Source: Actinomycetes bacterium
Lineage (GTDB): Bacteria > Actinomycetota > Actinomycetes > Actinomycetales > Cellulomonadaceae
Reading direction: 5' to 3'
NCBI GenBank assembly: GCA_023425905.1
Contig: JAFABT010000019.1
Coordinates: 1 to 11,990 of the forward strand
Length of the DNA: 11,990 nucleotides
The translations under genes were made by a program, and so were the position numbers. Shown in pieces: positions 5,883 to 11,829 of the stretch. Under the pieces are notes generated by a model that was given only the letters and a program-made list of their open reading frames with translations, was not told the origin of the DNA and searched no databases. How positions within the stretch are numbered: the first letter of the stretch is position 1; each line of letters begins with the position of its first letter.

Positions 5883-7106
5883 GTGACGGCCGCTCAGCAG
5901 CGTCGTGCGCTCGTCGTCGAGGCCGACGGGGGCTCGCGGGGCAACCCGGGGCCGGCCGGCTACGGGGCGCTCGTCCGCGACGCCGCGACGGGCGCGGTGC
6001 TCGCGGAGCGTGCGGACTTCCTCGGGGTCGTGAGCAACAACGTCGCGGAGTACTCGGGGCTGGTCGCGGGGCTGCGGGCTGCGGCCGAGATCGACCCTGC
6101 TGCGCAGGTCGAGGTGCGGATGGACTCCAAGCTCGTCGTCGAGCAGATGTCCGGACGCTGGAAGATCAAGCACGAGGACATGGCACGACTCGCCGCGGAG
6201 GCGGCTGGCGTCCTCCCGCGCTCGCAGGTGACGTACACGTGGGTGCCGCGCGCCTCGAACGGTGCGGCTGACGGCCTCGCGAACGAGGCGATGGACACCC
6301 GGGCTGCTGTGGTGCGGGACCACGACGCCGGGAGGCTCGCGGAGAGCGGTGCCGCGCCCGCGCGGTCCGGAGGGACAGCGGCGTCCGCTCCCGCGCCGAC
6401 GCCCGACGCTCTGCCGCGGGTCGCGCTCGGTGCGCGGATGGCCGTGCGGATCGAGCGAGGCGCGCCGTTGTCGGTCCTCCTCCTGCGGCACGGCGAGACG
6501 CCGATGACGCCGCTCGGGCAGTACTCAGGCTCCGACGTCGCCGGCCCGCCGCTGTCGGCGTCCGGGCGCGTGCAGGCGGCTCAGGCCGCGGACCTGCTCG
6601 CACGCGTCGGGCACGACGTGTGGCCGGACGTTCCTCCGCCGCGACGGGTCGTCGCCTCCCCGATCGTGCGCGCCCGAGAGACCGCGGAAGCGGTCGGGCG
6701 TCGCCTGGGGTGCCACGTCGAGGAGGACGCGCGTCTCGCCGAGGTGCGCTTCGGTGCGTGGGAGGGGCTCACTCGCGACGAGATCGAGTCGGGATGGCCC
6801 GGCGACCTCCAGCGCTTCTACGACGAGCCCGCGCGACGCGCCCCGGGCGGGGAGTCGATCGACGACGTCGGCCGCCGCGTGCGCGCAGCCCTCGACGAGC
6901 TCGTCGCCCACCACGGGACGTCGGCGGCGTCGGTCGCCCTCGTCACGCACTCGGTGACGATCCGGGCGGCCGTCGGCATCGCCTTCGGGGCGGACGCGGC
7001 CTCGTGGTCGCGCCTGCGCGTGGGACCAGGGTCGATCACCCTGCTCAACCTCTGGCCGGACGGTGCGACGGAGGTCGTGGCCGTGGGGGTGCCACCCGCT
7101 CGCTGA
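5883..7106 (+). CDS. Bifunctional RNase HI / histidine phosphatase (Rv2228c-like)
   Basis: A 407-residue fusion. Residues 8-140 are an RNase HI domain that cleaves RNA in RNA-DNA hybrids; all four catalytic acids are present: D15 (EADGGSRGNPGP), E56 (NNVAEY), D81 (MDSKLVVEQM) and D130 (RASNGAADGLANEA). W93-K-I-K-H is the conserved turn after the third acid. Residues about 141-195 form an Ala/Pro/Gly-rich linker. Residues 196-405 are a histidine phosphatase of the CobC/phosphoglycerate-mutase clan: R202-H203-G204-E-T with the phosphohistidine at H203, arginines at 263/265 (SPIVRARET), F-G-A-W-E-G, and the second histidine H356 (VTHS). The mycobacterial homologue is described as a combined RNase H/CobC-type protein; the natural phosphatase substrate here is unknown. 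Start GTG 5883 lies 2 bases after the previous stop, as expected for coupled translation. Confidence 0.95.
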   Translation: MTAAQQRRALVVEADGGSRGNPGPAGYGALVRDAATGAVLAERADFLGVVSNNVAEYSGLVAGLRAAAEIDPAAQVEVRMDSKLVVEQMSGRWKIKHEDMARLAAEAAGVLPRSQVTYTWVPRASNGAADGLANEAMDTRAAVVRDHDAGRLAESGAAPARSGGTAASAPAPTPDALPRVALGARMAVRIERGAPLSVLLLRHGETPMTPLGQYSGSDVAGPPLSASGRVQAAQAADLLARVGHDVWPDVPPPRRVVASPIVRARETAEAVGRRLGCHVEEDARLAEVRFGAWEGLTRDEIESGWPGDLQRFYDEPARRAPGGESIDDVGRRVRAALDELVAHHGTSAASVALVTHSVTIRAAVGIAFGADAASWSRLRVGPGSITLLNLWPDGATEVVAVGVPPAR

Positions 7107-7162
7107 GCACGGCGCGCGCGAGGTGCGGGTGCGCCTTGAAGGTCGGCCGGCGCTCGACGCGA
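7107..7162 (+). other. Short gap between convergent genes
   Basis: This 56-base gap separates the stops of the RNase H fusion and yaaA. GCGCC 7131-7135 could pair with GGCGC 7149-7153, but the 13-base loop and missing T tract make it unconvincing as a terminator. Nothing else is seen. Confidence 0.3.
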
Positions 7163-7945
7163 TCAGGCGACGATGAGTGACAAGGTGCGCGCGCCCTTGC
7201 TCGTCGGCTCGCCCAGTTCGACGGCGAGCAGCGACTCTCCGATGAGTTCGGCGGACGCATGGGCGACGTCCTCGCTCGTGCGAGGCAGGGCGCCCGGCCG
7301 GGTGAGCAGATGGCGTGTGAGCACCCCGCGCGTGTGCTTCGCATGGTGCGAGACGACGGATCTGTGCCCGTCGACCTCGCGGAGCACCTGGACGGCGAGC
7401 CAGTCGACGCCAGGGGCGGGCCGCCACGCGGCGACGTAGCCGCCCGAGCGGCAGTCGACGACGACGTCACCGGCAGCGCGGGCGTCGAGCGGCTCCGCGA
7501 GCGCGCCGCGCCAGAACCTCGCGAGCGGGCCGACCCCGGGAAGGTCCGTCTTCATCGAGAGGCGATAGGCGGGGATCGGGTCGACCGGACGGACGACCCC
7601 CCACAGGGCGGAGGCGATGAGCACGTCGTCCGTCGCCCGGGCCGCGGCCGCCGGGGGAAGGTCGGCGAGCCCCGCGGCGGCGAAGAGCACGCCGGTGTAG
7701 ACCTCCGACGCGGGGGCGGCAGGCGCTCCGCGCAGCGCCGTGTTCGCAGCGACCTCCGCACGGAGCGATGCGCCCGCGCCGAGGACGTCGAGCGCGTCCG
7801 GCCGTGCCGACACCTCCGCGAGTGCGTCGAGGACCTTCTCCCGGTACGGCACGAGCGCGGGTGACACGAGCGCGTCGAGCCGCGCGGCAGGCAGGCCGGG
7901 ATCCGGGGCGGTCTTGCCCTCTGAGGGCGGCAGCAGCACGAGCAC
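7163..7945 (-). CDS. yaaA: YaaA (DUF328/UPF0246) peroxide-stress protein
   Basis: A 260-residue protein of the YaaA family. In E. coli YaaA lowers intracellular free iron during hydrogen peroxide stress and binds DNA; enzymatic activity is not settled. Seen here are the N-terminal LPPSEGKT (5-12), the central SALWGVVRPVDPIPAYRLSM (112-131), and V-V-S-H-H-A-K-H-T-R-G (197-207), which matches the conserved basic SH-x-AK-x2-RG segment of the family. The start is GTG 7945, six bases after a TAGAGT -10 on the minus strand and without a Shine-Dalgarno, so it is probably leaderless. It is divergent from the tautomerase-family gene, with overlapping promoter elements, and convergent with the RNase H fusion. 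Confidence 0.92.
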   Translation of the reverse strand: MLVLLPPSEGKTAPDPGLPAARLDALVSPALVPYREKVLDALAEVSARPDALDVLGAGASLRAEVAANTALRGAPAAPASEVYTGVLFAAAGLADLPPAAAARATDDVLIASALWGVVRPVDPIPAYRLSMKTDLPGVGPLARFWRGALAEPLDARAAGDVVVDCRSGGYVAAWRPAPGVDWLAVQVLREVDGHRSVVSHHAKHTRGVLTRHLLTRPGALPRTSEDVAHASAELIGESLLAVELGEPTSKGARTLSLIVA

Positions 7946-7951
7946 CCGAGA

Positions 7952-7957
7952 ACTCTA
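7952..7957 (-). promoter_or_regulatory. -10 hexamer TAGAGT for yaaA
   Basis: Read on the minus strand, TAGAGT is followed by TCTCGG and then GTG 7945, the same 6-base spacing seen at other starts in this window. Two of its bases are shared with a plus-strand TAGGCT. Confidence 0.5.
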
Positions 7958-7961
7958 GGCT
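7956..7961 (+). promoter_or_regulatory. Possible -10 hexamer TAGGCT for the tautomerase-family gene
   Basis: TAGGCT at 7956-7961 would start transcription near 7968 and give a leader of about 47 bases with a good Shine-Dalgarno (GAGGGGAG 8002-8009). It overlaps the minus-strand -10 of yaaA by the central TA. Confidence 0.4.
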
Positions 7962-8014
7962 GACCTCGACGCGACGCAGGCCGGACCACGGGTCGCACCA
8001 CGAGGGGAGCACGC

Positions 8015-8401
8015 ATGGCACAGGTGAAGATCTACGGCCGCCGCGACGTGTGGGCGCCGCGCCGCACCGAGGTGTCCGACGCGATCCACGACGCGCTCCA
8101 GACGGCGTGGGGCCTGCCCGAGGCCAAGCGCTTCCACCGGTTCCTCCTGCTCGACGCCGAGGACCTCGTCGTGCCGAGCCGTTCGGAGCAGTACCTCGTC
8201 GTCGAGATCGTCGCGTTCAGCGGTCGGTCGCGCGAGGCGGTGCGGGCGCTCGTCGCGCGGTTCTACGACGACGTCGCACCCCGGCTCGGCCTGAGCACTG
8301 ACGACCTCGAGCTCGTCGTGCTCGAGAGCGCCGCGCACCTGTGGGGCATCCGTGGTGTCGCGGGGGACGAGCTCACGCTCGACTACCGCGTCGACGTGTG
8401 A
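8015..8401 (+). CDS. Tautomerase-family protein without Pro-1
   Basis: A 128-residue protein of the tautomerase (4-oxalocrotonate tautomerase/MIF-like) superfamily in its longer two-repeat form. The order MAQVKIYG (1-8), A-I-H-D-A-L, K-R-F-H-R-F (46-51), Y-L-V-V-E-I-x5-R-S, and a C-terminal W-G-I-R-G with G-D-E-L-T-L-D-Y matches relatives I recall. Classical members use an N-terminal proline exposed after removal of Met as catalytic base; here residue 2 is alanine, so the normal mechanism is not available. ATG 8015 is well supported by the Shine-Dalgarno GAGGGGAG five bases upstream. It is divergent from yaaA and followed after 40 bases by rnpB. Substrate unknown. Confidence 0.85.
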   Translation: MAQVKIYGRRDVWAPRRTEVSDAIHDALQTAWGLPEAKRFHRFLLLDAEDLVVPSRSEQYLVVEIVAFSGRSREAVRALVARFYDDVAPRLGLSTDDLELVVLESAAHLWGIRGVAGDELTLDYRVDV

Positions 8402-8428
8402 GCAGCGCGAACCGGCCGTCCGACCGCG

Positions 8429-8434
8429 TAGGAT
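8429..8434 (+). promoter_or_regulatory. -10 hexamer TAGGAT for rnpB
   Basis: TAGGAT ends 7 bases before G8442, the first base of the P1 helix of RNase P RNA, giving a start at or near the mature 5' end. No clear -35 element is seen in the preceding 30 bases. Confidence 0.5.
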
Positions 8435-8441
8435 CGTCGGC

Positions 8442-8833
8442 GCGGACGAGCTGGCCGGGCGACCGCGTGGGGCCCTCGGGTCCCCCGAGGAACGTCCGGG
8501 CTCCGTAGGGCAGGGTGGTGGGTAACGCCCACCCGGGGCAACCCGCGGGACAGTGCCACAGAGAACAGACCGCCACGGATCGGCTTCGGCCGGCACGGGG
8601 TAAGGGTGAAACGGTGGTGTAAGAGACCACCAGCGTGCCGGGTGACCGGTGCGGCTAGGTAAACCCCACCTGGAGCTAGATCAGACAGGGAACGCTCGAG
8701 GGCTGCCCGCCCGAGTTCCCGGGTAGATCGCTAGAGGCGTGCGGCAACGTACGTCGTAGATGGATGGTCGCCACCCGTGACCCCGGTAACGGACACGGAC
8801 ACAGAACCCGGCGTACAGGCCAGCTCGTCCGCC
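8442..8833 (+). ncRNA. rnpB: RNase P RNA, class A
   Basis: The catalytic RNA of RNase P, which removes tRNA 5' leaders. Conserved class A blocks appear in order: GAGGAACGTCCGGG at 8487-8500, GGGACAGTGCCACAGA around 8546-8561, TAAGGGTGAAACGGTGG from 8601, the P15-type loop GGTAAACCCC around 8657-8666 that binds the tRNA CCA end, and the 3' block ACAGAACCCGGCGTACAG at 8801-8818. Helix P1 is a perfect 15-bp pairing of 8442-8456 with 8818-8832, which sets both ends to within a base or so. The sequence is close to the actinobacterial (Streptomyces-like) form. Short open frames crossing this stretch are chance. Confidence 0.97.
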
Positions 8834-8861
8834 TCACGAGCCCTGGAGCCCTGGTCGGCGG

Positions 8862-8879
8862 GCGCCCGCTTGCGGGTGC
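8862..8879 (+). terminator. Possible hairpin terminator for rnpB
   Basis: GCGCCCG 8862-8868 pairs with CGGGTGC 8873-8879 (one G-T pair) around a CTTG loop, 29 bases after the end of rnpB and before the stop of the convergent ppgK. There is no T tract, so confidence is modest. Confidence 0.4.
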
Positions 8880-8900
8880 GCGGACGCCCTCGTGCCGTCC

Positions 8901-9689
8901 TCAGCCCTCGTGCGCCGCCTCGGCGGCGAGCGCGGCCGCACCGACGATGCCCGCGGCGTTGCGCAGCTCGGCCGGGACGACCTCGGGGCGCAGGTCGAGC
9001 AGCGGCAGGAACTTCGCGTGGTGCTTCGACACCCCGCCTCCGATGACGATGCGGTCCGGCCAGAGCAGCTTGTCGAGCGCTGAGAAGTACGTCTGCAGCC
9101 GGCCGGCCCACTCCTCGAAGGAGAGGCCCTCGCGCTCGCGGGCCGAGTCCGCGGCGCGCGTCTCGGAGTCGACGCCGTCGACCACGAGGTGACCGAGCTC
9201 AAGGTTGGGCACGAGGACGCCGTCGACGACGAGCGCCGTGCCGATCCCGGTGCCGAGCGTCGCCATGAGCACGACGCCGTCGACGCCCCGCGCGGCACCG
9301 AACTCAGCCTCGGCGTAGCCGGCGGCGTCGGCGTCGTTGACCGCGAGGACTGGGCGACCGGTCGCGGCGGAGATGACCTCCGCGACGTCCGTGCCGATCC
9401 ACGAGTCGTCGACGTTCGCGGCGGACTGCGCGACGCCGTGGAGGATGACGGCAGGGAACGTCACGCCGATCGGGGTGTCGGCGGGCAGGTCGAAGGACGC
9501 GACGAGGTCGGCGACCGTCCGCGCCACGGCCTCGGGCGTCGCGGGCTGCGGCGTGGGGATGCGGACGCGGTCCGCGGTGAACTCACCCGTGCGCAGGTCG
9601 ACGGGTGCGCCCTTGATGCCGGAGCCGCCGATGTCGACCCCGAAGGCGACGGCCCGGGTCGCGTGGCGCTTGTGCTTCTTCGTCTTCAT
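8901..9689 (-). CDS. ppgK: Polyphosphate glucokinase (ROK family)
   Basis: A 262-residue ROK-family kinase that phosphorylates glucose using polyphosphate, often also ATP, feeding glycolysis; this enzyme is typical of actinobacteria. The phosphate-binding loop is FGVDIGGSGIKGAPVDL (16-32). PTPQPATPEAVA (45-56) and S-A-A-N-V-D-D-S-W (89-97) are PpgK signatures. D119 in NDADAAGYAE is the catalytic aspartate of the ROK fold, and T-L-G-T-G-I-G is the second phosphate site. PNLELGHL stands where most relatives have PNTELGHL. The zinc motif of other ROK proteins is absent, as usual for PpgK. A basic N-terminal tail MKTKKHKRHATR precedes the fold. ATG 9689 has AAGGG about 8 bases upstream. It lies 45 bases after the map stop on the same strand, so co-transcription is likely. 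Confidence 0.94.
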   Translation of the reverse strand: MKTKKHKRHATRAVAFGVDIGGSGIKGAPVDLRTGEFTADRVRIPTPQPATPEAVARTVADLVASFDLPADTPIGVTFPAVILHGVAQSAANVDDSWIGTDVAEVISAATGRPVLAVNDADAAGYAEAEFGAARGVDGVVLMATLGTGIGTALVVDGVLVPNLELGHLVVDGVDSETRAADSAREREGLSFEEWAGRLQTYFSALDKLLWPDRIVIGGGVSKHHAKFLPLLDLRPEVVPAELRNAAGIVGAAALAAEAAHEG

Positions 9690-9734
9690 GGCGGTGCCCT
9701 TCGTCGGGGACGGCGGAGCGTGAGCTGATGCGGG

Positions 9735-10625
9735 TCAGGGGAGGGTGAGGATCTCGGCGCCGGTGTCCGTCACGACGATCGTGTGCTCGAACTGGGCCGA
9801 GCGCGAGCGGTCCTTGGTGACGACCGTCCACCCGTCGTCCCACAACTCCCACTCATGACTGCCGAGATTGAGCATCGGTTCGATCGTGAAGACCATTCCC
9901 GGCGTCATGACGGTCGAGTGGGCCGGCGCCGAGTCGTAGTGCGGCACGACGAGGCCGGAGTGGAAGGACTCGCCCACGCCGTGCCCGGTGAAGTCCCGGA
10001 CCACGCCGTAGCCGAACCGCGTCGCGTACTTCTCGATGACCCGGCCGATGACGTTGATCTCCCGGCCCGGTGCGACGGCCTTGATGCCGCGCATCGTCGC
10101 CTCGTGGGTGCGCTCGACGAGCAGCCGGGACTCCTCGTCGACGTCGCCGACGAGGAACGTTGCGCAGTTGTCGCCGTGCACGCCGTCGAGGTACGCGGTG
10201 ATGTCGACCTTGACGATGTCGCCGTCGGCGAGGACCGTCGAGTCCGGCACGCCGTGGCAGATGACCTCGTTGACGGACGTGCACAGCGACTTCGTGAAGA
10301 CGACCTGCGAGGGCCGTGGCTGGTAGAGCAGCGTCGAGGGATAGGCCCCCGCCGCGACGACGAACTCGTGGCCGATCCGGTCGAGCTCGTCGGTCGTCAC
10401 GCCGGGTCGTACGTGCCTGCCGACCTCGACGAGCGCGGCGGCGGCGATCTGCCCGGCGCGGCGGATCCTCTCGACCGTCGCGGCGTCCTTGACCTCAGAG
10501 CCCGCGAAGGCCTGCTCACGGTTCTTGCCGACGTACTCGGGGCGCTCGATGTGGGCCGGGACCGATCGCACGGGGGAGACGGTGCCGGGGACGAGGGTGC
10601 CGAGCGGCGCGCGCGACTGGGTCAT
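9735..10625 (-). CDS. map: Methionine aminopeptidase, type I
   Basis: A 296-residue metallo-aminopeptidase that removes the initiator methionine from nascent proteins. All active-site residues are present at the expected E. coli offset: H124 (VICHGVP), metal ligands D141 (KVDITAY), D152 (GDNCATF), H215 (GHGVG), E249 (FTIEPM) and E280 (FEHTI), and H222. An N-terminal extension of about 45 residues, with G-T-L-V-P-G and S-V-P-A-H-I-E-R-P-E-Y-V-G-K, is typical of the longer actinobacterial form (mycobacterial MapB-like) and may contact the ribosome, which is inference. ATG 10625 lies 7 bases after a TAGACT -10 on the minus strand and lacks a Shine-Dalgarno. ppgK follows 45 bases downstream; a small SPOR-like gene is divergent. 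Confidence 0.97.
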   Translation of the reverse strand: MTQSRAPLGTLVPGTVSPVRSVPAHIERPEYVGKNREQAFAGSEVKDAATVERIRRAGQIAAAALVEVGRHVRPGVTTDELDRIGHEFVVAAGAYPSTLLYQPRPSQVVFTKSLCTSVNEVICHGVPDSTVLADGDIVKVDITAYLDGVHGDNCATFLVGDVDEESRLLVERTHEATMRGIKAVAPGREINVIGRVIEKYATRFGYGVVRDFTGHGVGESFHSGLVVPHYDSAPAHSTVMTPGMVFTIEPMLNLGSHEWELWDDGWTVVTKDRSRSAQFEHTIVVTDTGAEILTLP

Positions 10626-10632
10626 GCGTGGC

Positions 10633-10638
10633 AGTCTA
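10633..10638 (-). promoter_or_regulatory. -10 hexamer TAGACT for map
   Basis: Read on the minus strand, TAGACT is followed by 7 bases and ATG 10625, suggesting a leaderless or nearly leaderless map transcript. It lies in the 36-base gap shared with the divergent small gene. Confidence 0.4.
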
Positions 10639-10661
10639 CGGACTCGAAGAGGAGGTCACCC

Positions 10662-10868
10662 ATGACGGACGAGCCGACCCAGTTCTGGTTCAACCTCACG
10701 ACGCACGAGGTCAGCGAGGGGCGCGAGGCCCCGTGGACGAGCCGGATGGGCCCGTACCCGACGCGCGAGGCGGCCGAGGCCGCACTTGCGAAGGCCCGGG
10801 CCCGCACGGCGGAGTGGGACGAGGACGAGGCCCGCGAGGACGACTGGACGGCGCCCCCCACGGCCTGA
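10662..10868 (+). CDS. Small SPOR-like protein
   Basis: A 68-residue soluble protein. The N-terminal half, F-W-F-N-L-T-T-H-E-V-S-E-G, followed by M-G-P-Y-x-T-x2-E-A-A, resembles the short cytoplasmic proteins annotated as SPOR-domain-containing in actinobacteria; the C-terminal third is an acidic helix (A-E-W-D-E-D-E-A-R-E-D-D-W). There is no signal peptide or membrane segment, so the peptidoglycan-binding role of classical SPOR proteins is doubtful. ATG 10662 is well supported by the Shine-Dalgarno AGGAGG ending 6 bases upstream. It is divergent from map with 36 bases between starts and convergent with panB across a hairpin. Function not known. Confidence 0.85.
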   Translation: MTDEPTQFWFNLTTHEVSEGREAPWTSRMGPYPTREAAEAALAKARARTAEWDEDEAREDDWTAPPTA

Positions 10869-10881
10869 ACGACGGGGCGTC

Positions 10882-10899
10882 CGCGTCCGCGGGGACGCG
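10882..10899 (+). terminator. Hairpin between convergent genes, possible bidirectional terminator
   Basis: CGCGTCC 10882-10888 pairs perfectly with GGACGCG 10893-10899 around a GCGG loop, within the 34-base gap between the stop of the small SPOR-like gene and the stop of panB. An upstream copy of GCGTCC at 10877-10882 offers an alternative pairing. No T tract on either side. Confidence 0.5.
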
Positions 10900-10902
10900 C
10901 CG

Positions 10903-11730
10903 CTATGACTCGAAGGAGTGCGAGGCGTCCGGGAACGTCTTGCTCCGCACCTCGTCGCCGAAGGCGCGTGCGGCGTCCTCGAGCGCCTTGCCCACCTGTC
11001 CGAACGCCTTGGCGAACTTGGGCGACCAGTCGCCCATGCCCGCCATGTCGAGCCAGACGAGCACCTGGCCGTCGCAGTCGAGCCCGGCCCCGATGCCGAT
11101 CGTCGGGATGCGGAGGATCTCGGTCATCCGCGCCGCGACCGGCGCCGGGACCATCTCGACGACGACGGCGACCGCCCCCGCGTCCTGCAGGGCGAGCGCG
11201 TCCTGGCACAGCTGCTCGGCCGCCTCGTCCCCGCGTCCCTGGACGCGCTTGCCACCCAGGAGGTTCTCCGACTGCGGCGTGAACCCGAGGTGGCCGACGA
11301 CGGGGATGCCGGCGGAGGTGAGCAGCTCGACGAGCGGCACCATCCGGGCGCCGCCCTCAAGCTTGACCGCATGGGCCGCCCCCTCCTTCATGAGCCGCAC
11401 GGCGGAGGCGAAGCCCTGCTCGGGGGAGGCTTCGTAGGAGCCGAAGGGAAGATCCGCGACGACGAGCGCGCGCCGCGTCGCACGCGCGACCGAGCGCGTC
11501 GCGATGACGAGCTCGTCGAGCGTCACCGGGAGCGTGTCCCGCTCGCCGTGCATCGCGTTCCCGATCGAGTCGCCCACGAGGAGCATGTCCGTCCCGGCGC
11601 GGTCGAAGATCGCGGCCGTCGGGCCGTCGTAGGCCGTGAGCATCGTGAGGGGCCGGCCCGCCTCCTTCGCCTCGAGAAGGTGGTGGACGCGGACGCGGCG
11701 AGGCGCGACGGCGGTGGTCTGCTCGGTCAT
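10903..11730 (-). CDS. panB: 3-methyl-2-oxobutanoate hydroxymethyltransferase
   Basis: A 275-residue ketopantoate hydroxymethyltransferase, the first committed enzyme of pantothenate and hence CoA synthesis; it adds a hydroxymethyl group from methylene-tetrahydrofolate to 2-oxoisovalerate. The TIM-barrel family motifs are clear: TAYD at 32-35, V-G-D-S (52-55, metal ligand D54), D93 in VADLPFGSYE, K123-L-E-G-G, GHLGFTPQS (146-154), and the catalytic E192 in VVEMVPAPVA, followed by GIGAG. Length is normal for the family. ATG 11730 is supported by the Shine-Dalgarno AGGAG six bases upstream. It lies about 100 bases after the nadE stop on the same strand; co-transcription is possible, but a repeat-rich spacer intervenes. 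Confidence 0.97.
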   Translation of the reverse strand: MTEQTTAVAPRRVRVHHLLEAKEAGRPLTMLTAYDGPTAAIFDRAGTDMLLVGDSIGNAMHGERDTLPVTLDELVIATRSVARATRRALVVADLPFGSYEASPEQGFASAVRLMKEGAAHAVKLEGGARMVPLVELLTSAGIPVVGHLGFTPQSENLLGGKRVQGRGDEAAEQLCQDALALQDAGAVAVVVEMVPAPVAARMTEILRIPTIGIGAGLDCDGQVLVWLDMAGMGDWSPKFAKAFGQVGKALEDAARAFGDEVRSKTFPDASHSFES

Positions 11731-11743
11731 GGTGGCTCCTGGT

Positions 11744-11802
11744 GCGTGCTCGGGGTGCTCTGCGTGCTCGGCGTGACGTGCTCAGCGTGCTCGGTGTGCT
11801 GG
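11744..11802 (+). repeat. Degenerate 9-bp tandem repeat, unit close to GCGTGCTCG
   Basis: Units follow one another as GCGTGCTCG, GGGTGCTCT, GCGTGCTCG, then a 14-base irregular stretch containing GTGCTCA, then GCGTGCTCG and GTGTGCTGG. The core GTGCTC (GAGCAC on the transcribed minus strand) occurs five times at nearly regular spacing, with a further copy at 11826-11831. It fills the nadE-panB spacer, directly upstream of the panB Shine-Dalgarno. No role is known; slipped-strand duplication of a short motif or a leader element are both possible. Confidence 0.6.
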
Positions 11803-11829
11803 TCGAGGGGCCGCGCGGCGGCCGGGTGC

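Noticed and set aside
8373..8888. Short open frames on both strands across 8402-8890
   Set aside because: This stretch is explained by rnpB and its flanks; conserved RNase P blocks and a perfect P1 helix are present.
11744..11802. CRISPR array or iteron-type origin
   Set aside because: Units of 9 bases without spacers are too short for CRISPR, and no replication gene or AT-rich region is nearby.
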